DNA of 64,000 nucleotides. Source: Lineus longissimus. Lineage: Eukaryota > Nemertea > Pilidiophora > Heteronemertea > Lineidae. This document shows, in pieces, positions 24,757 through 34,945 of this stretch. Location: assembly GCF_910592395.1 (NCBI RefSeq), contig NC_088321.1, positions 13,022,001-13,086,000 of the forward strand, given 5' to 3'. Both the position numbers and the translations under genes were made by a program. The notes beneath the pieces are model-generated. The model did no database searches. It had not been told where the DNA came from and saw only the letters and a program-made list of their open reading frames with translations. How positions within the stretch are numbered: position 1 is the stretch's first letter; every line of letters begins with the position of its first letter.

Positions 24757-25025
24757 ATGGAAATCGCACTCAGAAATCTTAGAATCGAGGTTACAGTGCA
24801 TACCTCGAAGGATAACTTACAGTGCTCTCTATTCGTCGGCATGATCAAACAACCAGTGAAAATGCGAGTTTGGCAACCATTGCTACTACATCTTTGAAAT
24901 TCCTTGACTCAAATGTAAGCTACTCTCTGATTGGGCGCTTGAACTTCACCAAATGAGGGCCAATGTCTTAGGGGTATGTGCTGGGTCGGAGAAGCGAACA
25001 TTAAGCCCTCCGCCCCCATTAATCA
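24757..25025 (+). repeat. Direct repeat of 22409-22690
   Basis: A ~270-bp block beginning ATGGAAATCG(A/C)ACTCAGAAA matches 22409-22690, with a 5-bp insertion near 24812 and a short deletion near 24940. It runs directly into copy 2 of the local repeat at 25028, so two independent duplications are juxtaposed here. No coding capacity. Confidence 0.85.
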
Positions 25026-25027
25026 GC

Positions 25028-25150
25028 TTGAATAAGCTATTTCTTAGATGATACTTCGATTAACTTCGATTTTTATGTCTATTGGCATCGGTTTTTGAAA
25101 ATAGGCCTACTTCCCGGTATTGATTGTGGATCTATTTGATGTGAACGCGG
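25028..25150 (+). repeat. Local direct repeat, copy 2
   Basis: Partner of 24178-24297, joined immediately to the end of the 24757-25025 repeat. Confidence 0.85.
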
Positions 25151-26038
25151 AGTTTTCCAAATATCGCAGGTAATTCGGTTTGTTTGCAGTGTATTATTTC
25201 GCGTCGCTCATTAAACTACATTCCTAAGAAAATCGTCAATTAATCAGCATAAAATGACATTTTTATTGTTGTTGTGGTAAATATTTGGAGGGTGGCATTA
25301 TTCTGGAGTTGGTACAGTACAGATGTGGGTCCAGGGCTTCCCAAGCAAAATACAACCGGAGTTGCGAAACTCTCTAGCAATGGCGGCTCTGATACCATGT
25401 CGCTACCCCACCCGCCTAACCCTCGTGAAAATGAAAACATCTAGGTTTTAATTTCGCCGGAAAACTTCTAAGGGGTGAAATATTTGTTTAACCCCTTTAA
25501 AGGTTTTTCAGAGCTCAAAAACCTTCATTTATTAGAGTGCAGCAACGCCCCAGATACAATTTATTTTTGTAACGGTTTAAATCAGATAGCACATGACAGA
25601 AATGTGTTTTAAACGTTGTATTCGTCAACTTCTTGTCCACTTACCTTACCTAGCTCTGAACTTCGCCAATGATTTTCTTGCGTTTTGTGAAATATTCTGA
25701 TCACAGTCACCTCTGACTCCAGGGCTAATAATTCCACAAGGCCTCAGGCCTGATATTTTGTAACTATGTATAACTTGTGTAAAATCTATTAAACGAACTA
25801 AACTTCTGACTTGCGGGTGCCATTTTGACCGAAATGTTTGTCAACTCCCGTGCTCGAACTCTTTAAGAAACCTTCGTCCCGTTGTATTCGATTCTCAAAA
25901 AGCAGCAGTAAAACTGTCTCTTTGGGTTAAAAATATCAAAGTTGTGACTGACTGATCTAGCAGATAGTGATACGCTCCGGAAGAATTAGTTTAAATGATG
26001 TTAACCAACAACCGCAACATTCCACAACGATATTTGGT
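25151..26038. other. Unassigned; possible LINE-type 3' tail near 25735-25805
   Basis: No gene recognised. At 25738 the words AAGGCCTCAGGCCTGATATT and TAACTTGTGTAAAATC resemble the 3' untranslated tails of invertebrate LINE/SINE elements, but there is no coding part upstream to confirm it. Confidence 0.3.
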
Positions 26039-26270
26039 GTACGTCACTCCATGACAGCGTGGCGGTTGGCCGTTAGATATGTACCTTTTCAGTCTGGCAG
26101 GACACTGAAGCTATACTTCTAAAACTTGCTTGGCAGCAGGTATTTTATATGCCTGTCGTACGTCACTCCATGACAGCGTGACGGTTGGCCTTAAGATATA
26201 TAATCCACCTGTTCAAGCCTTTTCAGTCCGCCAGGACACTGAAGCTTTACTTTTCAATTCAATTACCGGG
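26039..26270 (+). repeat. Two-copy direct repeat, step 119 bp
   Basis: GTACGTCACTCCATGACAGC occurs at 26039 and 26158. Each copy continues with CGGTTGGCC and, further on, a segment with CTTTTCAGTC and AGGACACTGAAGCT. The second copy has ~20 bp of extra sequence in the middle. Confidence 0.87.
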
Positions 26271-26636
26271 AAATCTCGTGACGCTGAAAACGTACCTTAG
26301 TCAAACTTTTGTCAAGTTGTAATGGTGGCTTTATTCCTACTAGCCAGGCAACAGGGATTTGTGAGAAACTAGAAATCAGATAATATGGGGGGGGGGGGTG
26401 GCAATGAAACCTTATTGTTAGTTCAAATGACTCCTTGCAGAAATGCTATGAACAGACGATGGTCCTTGACGATTTACCTGCCCCTCCGTTGCGATGATAA
26501 CAACGATAAGGGGACATTCGGCGACGTTAGGGCCTACATGTAGGTCTTTTGCATACCGAACTTCCAGTGGTATTGCTCCTTCACCTCCGCCCATACCACT
26601 GTAGAAATAGGTATCAATGTTCTGCATATCGCGCGC

Positions 26637-26690
26637 CGGTTTATTATAAACCTCGAGATGCGGAATTCAAAACCGCGAGATGCCAAACTC
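26637..26690. repeat. Inverted-repeat partner of 28255-28303
   Basis: The word TTTATTATAAACC with a flanking CTCGAGATG is inverted at 28255-28303 (CTCGCGGTTTATAATAAGCC). The two inexact copies lie outside the ends of the 1.05-kb element at 26834-27884. Confidence 0.5.
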
Positions 26691-26833
26691 GGTGAGGATG
26701 TATTCCAACTATTGAACCCGAAAAGGCGAACATTCATGAGACCGAGGCTGTAGTACGCAGATATCATTGTTTCGATTAGCCCATTGAAATAGACTCGGCT
26801 ATGCGAGGTGTAGAATTTAACCTAATTCATGGC

Positions 26834-27884
26834 GGCTTGTGGTATTCGACTCGATGACTCGACGACGCGATGGCTCGATGACGCGATCGTTGCTATGGAT
26901 TTTGCTAAAATACGGAATCCCATGATCCTGGTCTCCGGGCTACCGCTGCAACAGCAGAGGTTTTAGCTCGGCCTTCACATACCCAGCTACGGTATGTGGA
27001 AGGATGTGCCCCCCCCCCCCCCAGCCATGGCCACTGAAGATTGGTCCCCGCGATTGATTTTGATATTTAAAGGACTCGTGGAAGTTTCATAGCATGCAAA
27101 ATGACCGGAGATTTAATTGACAAACAAGCTTCTAGTGGCCAATGTCAGATGTCATGTGGTAGTCTGTCAAGAATCGGAATTTCGCATATGTACAGTTTTT
27201 TAGACTCAGTCACTCAGTCCCTCTTCTGTCCCTTGACATCTGCCCCCCCCCCCCCCCCCCCCCAATACATCAGCCCCTATACATGCTTTCCGAAATTGGT
27301 GGCTTGCATTGGAACTAACTTTTTCCCCCTTGTCCGTCATTAAAGGCATTCAAGTGTGTTGGTCAACCATGACTATCTCCTTTGTCCCTCCACCACAGGC
27401 CTAGTTTCCCCTTATGACATCACTATTTCGGACACTCAGCGCCCCATTTCTTGAAAGGTGTATAGGACATTTAATATTGCCGTGCTGAACGGATATCCAG
27501 AGCCAACCTTGTCTCCAGGAAATCGCGTGTCATTTTAACATTGGAATTTCTGCTCGTAAAGAACCTGGGTAGGAGGTTGATCTGAACCAGCTATATTTAG
27601 GTGTATTAGCTGTATTGACGGTAAGATACCAGTGGCTTGTATAGCAACATGGCGCATGGTTTTATCAAAAATGCGAACTTGTAGGAAACGAAAAATGGTC
27701 GGATTAGATACGGTGAAAACAGCTGGAAAGGGGTTGGTAATGATCGGTTCTTTTTTATTTTCCTCCACTTATGATTCTATGTATAAATTACAGTCCAAGC
27801 AGTGATATTCTTTAAAAAGATTCCAACCGGATCGCGTCATCGAGTCATCGCGTCGTCGAGTCATCGAGTCGAATACCACAAGCC
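26834..27884. mobile_element. Non-autonomous DNA transposon, 54-bp TIRs, 9-bp TSD
   Basis: The left end (26834-26887) begins GGCTTGTGGTATTCGACTCG; the right end (27831-27884) is its reverse complement, with a single mismatch seen over about 54 bp. The TIRs contain a short internal repeat (TCGATGACTCG-type words). The 9-bp word ATTCATGGC immediately precedes the left end (26825-26833) and immediately follows the right end (27885-27893), a perfect target-site duplication. Nine-base duplications with long TIRs are typical of Mutator-like elements. There is no transposase; the interior has two long C runs (about 27009 and 27243) and an unremarkable 80-codon frame at 27101. Superfamily assignment is inference. 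Confidence 0.88.
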
Positions 27885-27893
27885 ATTCATGGC

Positions 27894-29094
27894 CTAGTTT
27901 CAAATGGTCAGACTATCCCGCGCTAATTTTAGGGATGATCAGACGTTCACCAAGTGCATGCCCTGTGTTATCGGTCAATCATTGTGTATGGTGACTTGTG
28001 CCGCCAGGCGTAACGGGAAAATAATCTTGATACATGCAGCATCCAGAACCTCGTTGTAATATATTCACAGTATATCTTGATAAGTTGCAAAAACCTTTGT
28101 GGTCAAGATGAACATGCACTTGCATGTAGCCTTTGTATTGTCTTCGGCCCTACTATCATTGAATGGAGAAGTATACAGCAGCATCAGAAATGTTGATTGT
28201 CATTGTCCAGGGAAGGAGAAAATCTTGTGGCAGAAAATAATGATTGCTCTTGCGATTTCGCGATTTCTCATCTCGCGGTTTATAATAAGCCTCGGGCGCC
28301 TTACTTTACGGTGCACCTCACCCAAACTTGATCTGATTCGGCCGTATGCCATGTACACTGTCTGTACACGGTATATAAAGCAGCATATGGTGAACCCGTT
28401 TTTCGATCACGCATGAATGAGACACATAATGCTACACTCATGTTGCCAATGTCATAGTATCAGACTGCTGTTGGACCGATAGCGATGGTCACTCATGGGC
28501 AGCGGCATAACGATATACGTGTTACTATTGTGTATAGCTGTGCCGTTAATGAGTGAGTAAAAGCCGATCGATCTCGTCTGAATTACATTGCATACAAATA
28601 CATGCTGTACTTTTCGCCAAGGGATTGGCGTGCGTTGTTTGTAAAGCTTAGCAATGTCAATGTATAAGCAAACCGGCCCGAGGCTGGTTCGTGTGCGCGA
28701 CTGAAGTGGTTAGAGGGGTACGCCGGTCGTTATTACTTGTGGTCCCATTAAATAGAAATCCAGTAATACACAATACCGTAGTGCAGGTATTATGAATACA
28801 AATTTGTTTAAACTTGGTATTCGTATATCAGTCCACACGACGGCAATGTCGAAATTTATGTTTAGTATGTATTTCCGCAATTGGACATTTTTTTAATTCA
28901 ATTACAAGTTAAAAGATTTTGATGAACGGCGTAGGCCTTTTTTAGAGATTTGTTTAGAGATTTCCTGGATTCGGAAGTAATAAATGACAAAAATCATATC
29001 ATGATGACGGTTTTAATGACGAGTTAATTGTCCAATCAGAGTATGGGGACGGACGTACTCCAAAAGACACTCAATGTACAGAAACACAAAAAGT
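27894..29094. other. Unassigned sequence
   Basis: No domain, exon or RNA recognised. A 105-codon frame at 28099-28416 starts with a plausible hydrophobic stretch (LHVAFVLSSALLSLNG), which could mimic a signal peptide, but the frame runs into the inverted-repeat partner at 28255, so I do not call it a gene. Confidence 0.35.
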
Positions 29095-30995
29095 GTCCGC
29101 TGATTATTGATTTAACATTCAAATTTTAGCTCTGATCCCGTTAAAAATCGAGGTAATTTGATGTCAATGATGGAATGGATATGTTCTCTGGAAAGTAGAG
29201 ACTAAGTTGTGAGATTGTCATCACGGCCAAGATAGAACGCGAAACTGTTGTCGTCGTTTTGCTTAAGAAAAGTAACACCGTTTTACATAGATTCTTCTAA
29301 GTCATTTTCCCCAGTCCTCAAGCTCCACTGCCTTCCGAAGAAGACATGTACAAATGAAATGCGAATCAAGGAGAAGACTTAAAACCATTCTCTGAAGAGG
29401 GTTAATATATTTTCGCTTTCTCTGAGATATATTCAACAACCTGTCAACAAGAAAGCTGGCGTGATATCAAGAGCTCGACCTTTCAATATGCTTACAACAT
29501 GTTTGTTGATACTTTATCAAAGTAAGACAGTTTTCCTTTCAGCTACATATTGACGTCAACGATCTCGGGGTAATCGAGGTTCCATGCTCAGTTAACTTTG
29601 GGTGTTGTTGTTAGCGAGTCTCCAAAATTGAACCTTTAGGTTTTCAACATGGCCGCCAAATATCTTTAACAGATGATAGGTTTTTTTTGCATCAAACCAT
29701 TAACTGCTATTTCAAAACATTAAATAGAATTCCAACCATTTTTTTGTTTGATTTGTATTATTGAAATGATTTGTTTTTCTCCTAAGTCTTTTTGAATCAA
29801 AATAGGTCGATATATCTTGTCTTTTTCTTGATATTTCAAGCCTTTCCAGATGTATATGATTTATCGTCATTTAGTCCACCATCACAAAAAATGGGTTTTC
29901 TGTCGATATTTCAAATATACGAAGCTAAAAAAAGCTCATTTCGAGTTTCTTAATTGGAAAAAAGCCCCATCCAGACAGAACGCCGACTGTCAATTTCCGC
30001 AAATCCCGATGTAATGTTTTGCTCCTAATGGAATTCTTCTGAATTCCAGCTAAAAGTGGTTGTTCTTGCTTGATCGACACTGTTCCCCCTCATAAATACA
30101 CTGCACAAGAACTGGTCAGTGAACTACGCACATGCCCACAGGCTGCCGTGATGATGCAGGTAAAACTCTAGATCACAGTCTCATAACGTGCGCTGGTGTT
30201 GATATGTACATGTACACGGTCTGTGCTGCTGGGCAGTCGGGCCGGATTAAGTTCGTTAAAGAGGACTAAAGTGTCTTCCTATGACTAATATGCACATTTA
30301 AGGGACTGGGTTGTGCTTTATTTACCGTTGAATATATTCCTGGTGCAAGCGTAAACAGTTTCGATATTCACGTAGAATACACTGTCAGCGTATACACTGT
30401 GTGATATGTAAAATACATTGTAAATAACCTTGTTGGTGGTAGGAAGGTATTCACCTTCTCATGCAGGGAGTCCAAACAGAATAACAGAATAATCTATATC
30501 AGGTTATTGACATTTGTTGATCAGCCAATATCTTGATGAGTCAGGGTGACATCACGTGAAATGGACAAGTGAAACAGAAAGTTCTAAATGTATGTTGATT
30601 GATGGACTTATGACCTCGATCGATCGAGATATTATCAGTCCATCGATCGATATATCTCATTGCCACGAATTCGCAGTAATCGTTTGCTAATGTGACCTAG
30701 TTGGGTGATTTAATTAATACTCACAATTAGGGTCGCTCTTGAGTGTTTGTCTCATTAACCTCATAAACCCCATGATTCAACAACGTCGCTAAATCTCAGC
30801 TCTAATCTCGTTGAAAATCGAATAGAATTCCAACTAATTTTTTGTTTGATTTGTATTGTTGAAATGATTTATTGTTTTCATAAGTCTTTTTGAATCAAAA
30901 TGAGTCGATATATCTTGTCTTTTTCTTTATAATTCAAGCCTATACAGATGTATATGATTTATCGTCATTTAGTCCACCATCACAAAAAACGGGCT
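29095..30995 (+). repeat. Segmental duplication, copy 1 (order D'-A-B-C-D-B')
   Basis: Blocks here are repeated between 34946 and 36990 with high identity. Block A (29150-29625) matches 35925-36400. Block B (29630-29905, containing AACATGGCCGCCAAATATC) matches 36715-36990. Block C (29906-30640, containing CTGGTCAGTGAACTACGCAC) matches 34946-35857. Block D (30728-30815, CATGATTCAACAACGTCGC) matches 35875-35925. A second partial B follows at 30824-30995. The second copy has the order C-D-A-X-B, a circular permutation of the first, as expected from a tandem array with unit A-B-C-D broken at different points. No coding sequence recognised. Confidence 0.82.
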
Positions 30996-31016
30996 TTTTT
31001 CCAGGCCTACGTACCA

Positions 31017-31148
31017 GGGATTTTTCGCAAAGCCCCCGAAACGTCAACACCAACACCTATCCCATTGTTCGAGCTCCTCAAGTGATCACAATGTCGAACA
31101 TTGGGGACAGGCGTTCGTGTTGGTGTTCCGGGGGATTTGTGAAAACTC
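31017..31148. mobile_element. Hairpin MITE family 1, copy 1
   Basis: The left arm (GGGATTTTTCGCAAAGCCCC, then CGAAACGTCAACACC) is mirrored on the right (GGTGTTCCGGGGGATTTG, then TGAAAACTC). The element is about 132 bp and nearly all stem, with TCGAAC/CATTG words near the centre. Related copies lie at 42108-42229 and 50716-50819. Confidence 0.8.
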
Positions 31149-32170
31149 ACTATCATTGGTGACAAGGATGCGAGATACACAAAAGGCTCACAGATGTCTC
31201 CCGGACGCCGCAACCCGAGCGTCGTTCGTCGTCAATGATTTCACGAATTGGCCAATCAGCAACTTTTTCATTATGAGAAAACTCAAAATTTCTGTATTAG
31301 TTTGAATAACTCTGAATTGGTTATATATATTATATTATATACTATATTTTATTATGAAAACTTATTTCAATATCACCATGATAATTGGTGAGTCAGTAGA
31401 CGTTGGAAGTAGAACCATGATGGCGCTGTTATCTCAATGAGGAACCTGCAGAACTGAAAATCCAGATGGCAGCACCAGTACTAAAAGGTACACTTCCAGT
31501 GCATTTTCCAAATGAAATTAAGTTTTGTTGATTTTCTCCCTAAAACTCATCAAAATAGAATTAAGGACCAATAAAACAACATTTTTGGTGCTATTTCCCC
31601 ATGTTGAGTATTTAAGGGATGAACTATTCAATAATCATTGACCTGGGATCTCATTACAATCATAATCAACTTGCCTGCAGGCAGGTTTTGTTGTGTAGGT
31701 TCCTCATTTCAGAAAAATTGCAGATTGGTCACTTTGTGAAATCATCGACGTCTTGTACGACGTCCGCCATCACAGCGTTCTTTCAAAATTCCACCCGTAA
31801 ATCGTTCTTATATGGTATCCGCCGCACATCGTGTTCGCCGGACATGTTCTTGTCGACGTCCATCGGATTTTGTTCGTACAAGCTGTCCACTGCACCACAG
31901 TGTACACGATTTCCGCAGGACATCGTTTTTATGATAGCAAGCTCTTGCAACTGGCCGTTATGGCAAGTGACTACATCTCGTGTTAGGTGTGTATGCCCGC
32001 ACAATAGCGTTCTGGCCTTACATGATCCGCCGAACACCGTTGACCGACCACCTAGCATGTGTTGGATGAAAATGGGATTATAACGAATGGAGTCTGACGT
32101 CACACATTTCTCGGGGGCACAACATATACAATTGTAACAAAACTGAATCCATCTCTAGCTGTCTAGTTCA
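31149..32170. other. Unassigned; diverged inverted repeat at 31228 and 31710
   Basis: The segment near 31228-31275 (GATTTCACGAATTGGCCAATC) is mirrored near 31710-31753 (GATTGGTCACTTTGTGAAATC), suggesting the ends of an old ~520-bp element. The 154-codon plus frame (31619-32083) and the 106-codon minus frame (31783-32103) overlap each other and show no domain. I do not call either. Confidence 0.35.
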
Positions 32171-32177
32171 ATGAATT

Positions 32178-32468
32178 CTGAATCGACAGCATGCCGATCT
32201 ACCGTCGTTCATGAATCGACAGACAATGGTTTCAACCATCGACGGACTGGTCCATGCTTTGCGGGTAAACCAGGTCCTTGCGGCACGCGCACACCCACCC
32301 ACGCACATCAACAGCAACTCCCGCCTGAACGAGAAGGATGAAGTTCGTGCTGTGGTTGATACCGACAAGAATGTCCGTAATCGCGAACGCCATGATAAGT
32401 TTTGTCGTGCTATTAAATATCTGCATAACAATCCTATTTTTCAGCATATATTGAGTCAATCTTCATAA
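32178..32468 (+). CDS. Open frame, unrecognised; possible coding relic
   Basis: An open stretch of about 95 codons (first ATG at 32211) ends at TAA 32466-32468. Composition differs from its surroundings: it is richer in G+C and in charged residues (NEKDEVRAVVDTDKNVRNRE), with a basic-hydrophobic end (AIKYLHNNPIF). I recognise no family. There is no clear acceptor, and the start is preceded in frame by non-ATG codons back to a TGA, so it could be a 3' exon or a transposon-derived remnant. Confidence 0.25.
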   Translation: MNRQHADLPSFMNRQTMVSTIDGLVHALRVNQVLAARAHPPTHINSNSRLNEKDEVRAVVDTDKNVRNRERHDKFCRAIKYLHNNPIFQHILSQSS

Positions 32469-33061
32469 TGTTTGGCCTGGATGATCTTGAATTTACTCCG
32501 TTACCTCACGTATACATCCAGATCAAGAGCAAGAGCGTCGTCTAAACCGAAATGGATACTGAATCCGGATTCATTTACCTGGGCGCATGCGAACTAACGC
32601 ATTTTTCTACACCTCCGCAAGTAACGGGTATTGGAGAGGGCCACATCTAAAGAAATGCGTCCAGATGAGACCGGATTGCGCTGATTGTCTAAATGCGCGT
32701 AATTTTTGAGACCTGTATGTGGTTCGATAGGTTCGCATCCAGATCCGATCCGAATGTGTGTTTTTTTTCGCCTGCCGTCTAAATGGCCCTATTGACACAA
32801 AAACGAAAGTTGATGGTTGACTACTAGTCTGTGTCAAATAGGAGCCAAGGTGTTTGTGACAACTCCTTCAAAACAATGGTACTAAGTGATGCATGATCAG
32901 AGGATTGTAATCAATGTGTCAGTGGTTCAGTCGTATCTCCTACTTCATGATACAACTATATTTTTGGCCTAACAAATAATCATCATAGAAGTAGTAACCA
33001 TTTACGTCTTGATCATCTTTTGGTTGACTCTGTAAACAAACTCTGGTAAATAAACAACAAG
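32469..33061. other. Unassigned sequence
   Basis: CpG-rich stretch (about 32500-32800) with repeated CCAGATC/AATCCGG-type words, which might be a decayed DNA element, then ordinary AT-rich sequence. Nothing can be named. Confidence 0.3.
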
Positions 33062-33440
33062 TTCAAGCCAAACTCACCGTTATCCTGTACTTCTTTCAAC
33101 CAGATTCGAAATCGGACTGACTGCATAATTCAAGTGATCAGCTAGGTCTTAATTTGACACAGATAACAACTACCATAAAAAATAAAGTCATGCTCGCACT
33201 ATCGTAATTGGGTAGGACAGGCCAAAGCGGAATAAATTCAAGACTCGAAAATATCATGCAATATTTTGAAATATATTGCAACCCTTGAAAAAAACTTGGT
33301 AACATTTTTTTTTAAATTCTCGCAACATTCACGTGACCTTCCTTTTCCACTGAGGAACGAGCTTTAGTGTGGTGGTGCTTCGGTGGAATACCCCTGTCGT
33401 CTATTCCGCATTTTCGAAGTTTGGAAATGGATCGAAGATC
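33062..33440. repeat. Long inverted repeat, left arm (partner 37111-37622)
   Basis: Read in reverse complement, the right arm reproduces this segment nearly base for base: AAACTCACCGTTATCCTGTA, TTCAAGTGATCAGCTAGGT, CGCACTATCGTAATTGGGTA, then a TTGCAA-rich part and CGGAATAGACGACAGGGGTA in the opposite sense. The arms are separated by about 3.7 kb. A 75-codon minus frame (33312-33539) overlaps the inner end; its SISKLRKCGIDDRGIP part is also readable in the other arm, interrupted by a stop, so the arms may contain a captured coding scrap. Confidence 0.85.
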
Positions 33441-33690
33441 TTTCAGTCGAATCAATAGGTCTGGTTCAATATTGAACTTTTGGCTGGCAATCACTAACTC
33501 ACAGAGGTACCACTGCAAGCTCGCCTCCAGGTCTTTCAAATAACGTGGTATTATTTGGTCACTTGAATGTTGCGAGAATTTGTTTCAAAATGTTGCCATG
33601 TTTTTTTCAAGGGTTGCAATATATTCAAAATGTTGCATTATATTTTCAAGTGTTACATTTATTCCGCTTCGGCGTGCCATAATTGGGACA
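33189..33690. mobile_element. Smaller palindromic element within the left arm
   Basis: The segment around 33189-33330 (CCAAAGCGGAATAAATTC, then repeated TTGCAA words, then ATTCTCGCAACATTC) is mirrored at 33560-33690 (GAATGTTGCGAGAATTTG, then AAGGGTTGCAATATATTC, then ATTTATTCCGCTTCGGCG). The element is about 500 bp with ~130-bp imperfect arms and no transposase. Confidence 0.72.
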
Positions 33691-34179
33691 TTTTCTTATT
33701 TAAACATGACTGTCAGAAGGTCAGTAAAATTTTATCGGATCATGCACTTCTGGGTTCTATGCGTGACCATTTCCACGAAACGCCTGACTCAATTCATGCG
33801 GGAATATATCATGTTCAAGTGTTTTTTTACATTTTTACTGAATTTTTAAAAGTCTAAAGTCGGAGGGTGGGGGGGGGGGGGGGTCGAAGCCCCTGAAATT
33901 GAAGTTTGAACAGTGTGAATATTCATGTGGCAGAACAGCAGAATCCCTTCATTCGCACGTTTTTCTCTTTTGGCGGCCATTTTATGTCAAAAAAGCGTCA
34001 TCCGAATCAAAATAGTGGGATTATTTACATTGGATACGTACAAGTTAGCCATATAGCGCACAGAAGAAAAGCCGAAGTATTTTCGACTTAACTGAACACC
34101 AACACAGTCTGGTAGAAACTTGTTGCACGGTTGGATACGCGGGCGATATACATATTTCTATTACATTTTTGACCGGTAT
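33691..34179. other. Unassigned; poly-G tract at 33870
   Basis: No gene recognised. A run of G residues lies at about 33870-33882. Short frames here (33567-33857, 33906-34091) have no domain. Confidence 0.35.
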
Positions 34180-34900
34180 CCGACCTGAAAAATTTGATGA
34201 AGTTTTGACGGTCGGCTCCAACTAAAGTGTTTCTTAATCAGAATACCAATCACAGAAAAAAATCTGACTTTGATATTGTTTTTTTACCGCTTCCATTAAA
34301 GTCGGACAAAAGGCAGGAGCAGGGGGTTAAATTGGCCATCTTTTGGTGAGTAATATGCACAGTAAGGGCACTACAGGGTGGCCCAGAATTATTTTCTTTT
34401 GCACAATAGAATTATATTGTGTATCCATTTTGTGAGGGGAAATAATTCTGGGTCACCCTGTAGATCATGTTTGATTGATCACACTACATGTATAGTCTTC
34501 ATACAGGCGTGAATAGTTTTAATATACTTCAAAATAGGAGAAACCCCTATTGGCAACTTCGTGTAACTCTATCTCGCCTATATGGCTGCTGCCTATACAG
34601 TTTCATTAAGATGATTTTATCCCTTAGTTTTAAATATTGTTAGATGACCAACAGGATCAATAAAATGACAAGGACACGTTTATGGTTTGTAGCGATCATT
34701 TCAAAGTGAAACTTAAACTATCTACAATGTAGAGGAAATTATCATCAAACGATTTCTGAGTAATTTGTAGTCTTTTGCATATTGTACCCGGAAACAATTG
34801 ATTCTAAATTTCCCTACAATAAAAATCATTGTTGTATCGATTTTATCTCGAATTCTGCATCAATCTAGTTCGCGATAGTACATGCCAATGAAAAATCTTA
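34180..34900 (+). repeat. Dispersed repeat, copy 1 (partner 45215-45600)
   Basis: Shared words in the same order include CGGCTCCAAC, AAGTGTTTCTTAAT/AAATC, CATTAAGATGA, GTGAAACTTAAACT, TTGTATCGATTTTAT and TGCATCAATCTA. Divergence is moderate. Copy 1 is ~320 bp longer because of inserted sequence between about 34290 and 34605 that includes the MITE at 34372-34461. Confidence 0.75.
34372..34461. mobile_element. Tc1/mariner-type MITE, TA target duplication
   Basis: A 90-bp hairpin. The left end CAGGGTGGCCCAGAATTATT is mirrored by AATAATTCTGGGTCACCCTG at the right end. TA lies directly outside each end, the Tc1/mariner signature. The loop holds no coding capacity. The corresponding part of the repeat copy at 45.2 kb lacks it. 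Similar ends (ACAGGGTGRGCCA) occur at about 38678 and 53451. Confidence 0.85.
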
Positions 34901-34945
34901 TCACGCACAACATAACACGCAATTTTGAATGCCCTGTAAGGTCTG

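Noticed and set aside
31619-32103. 154-codon plus frame and overlapping 106-codon minus frame
   Set aside because: They overlap on opposite strands, show no domain and lack splice or promoter support.
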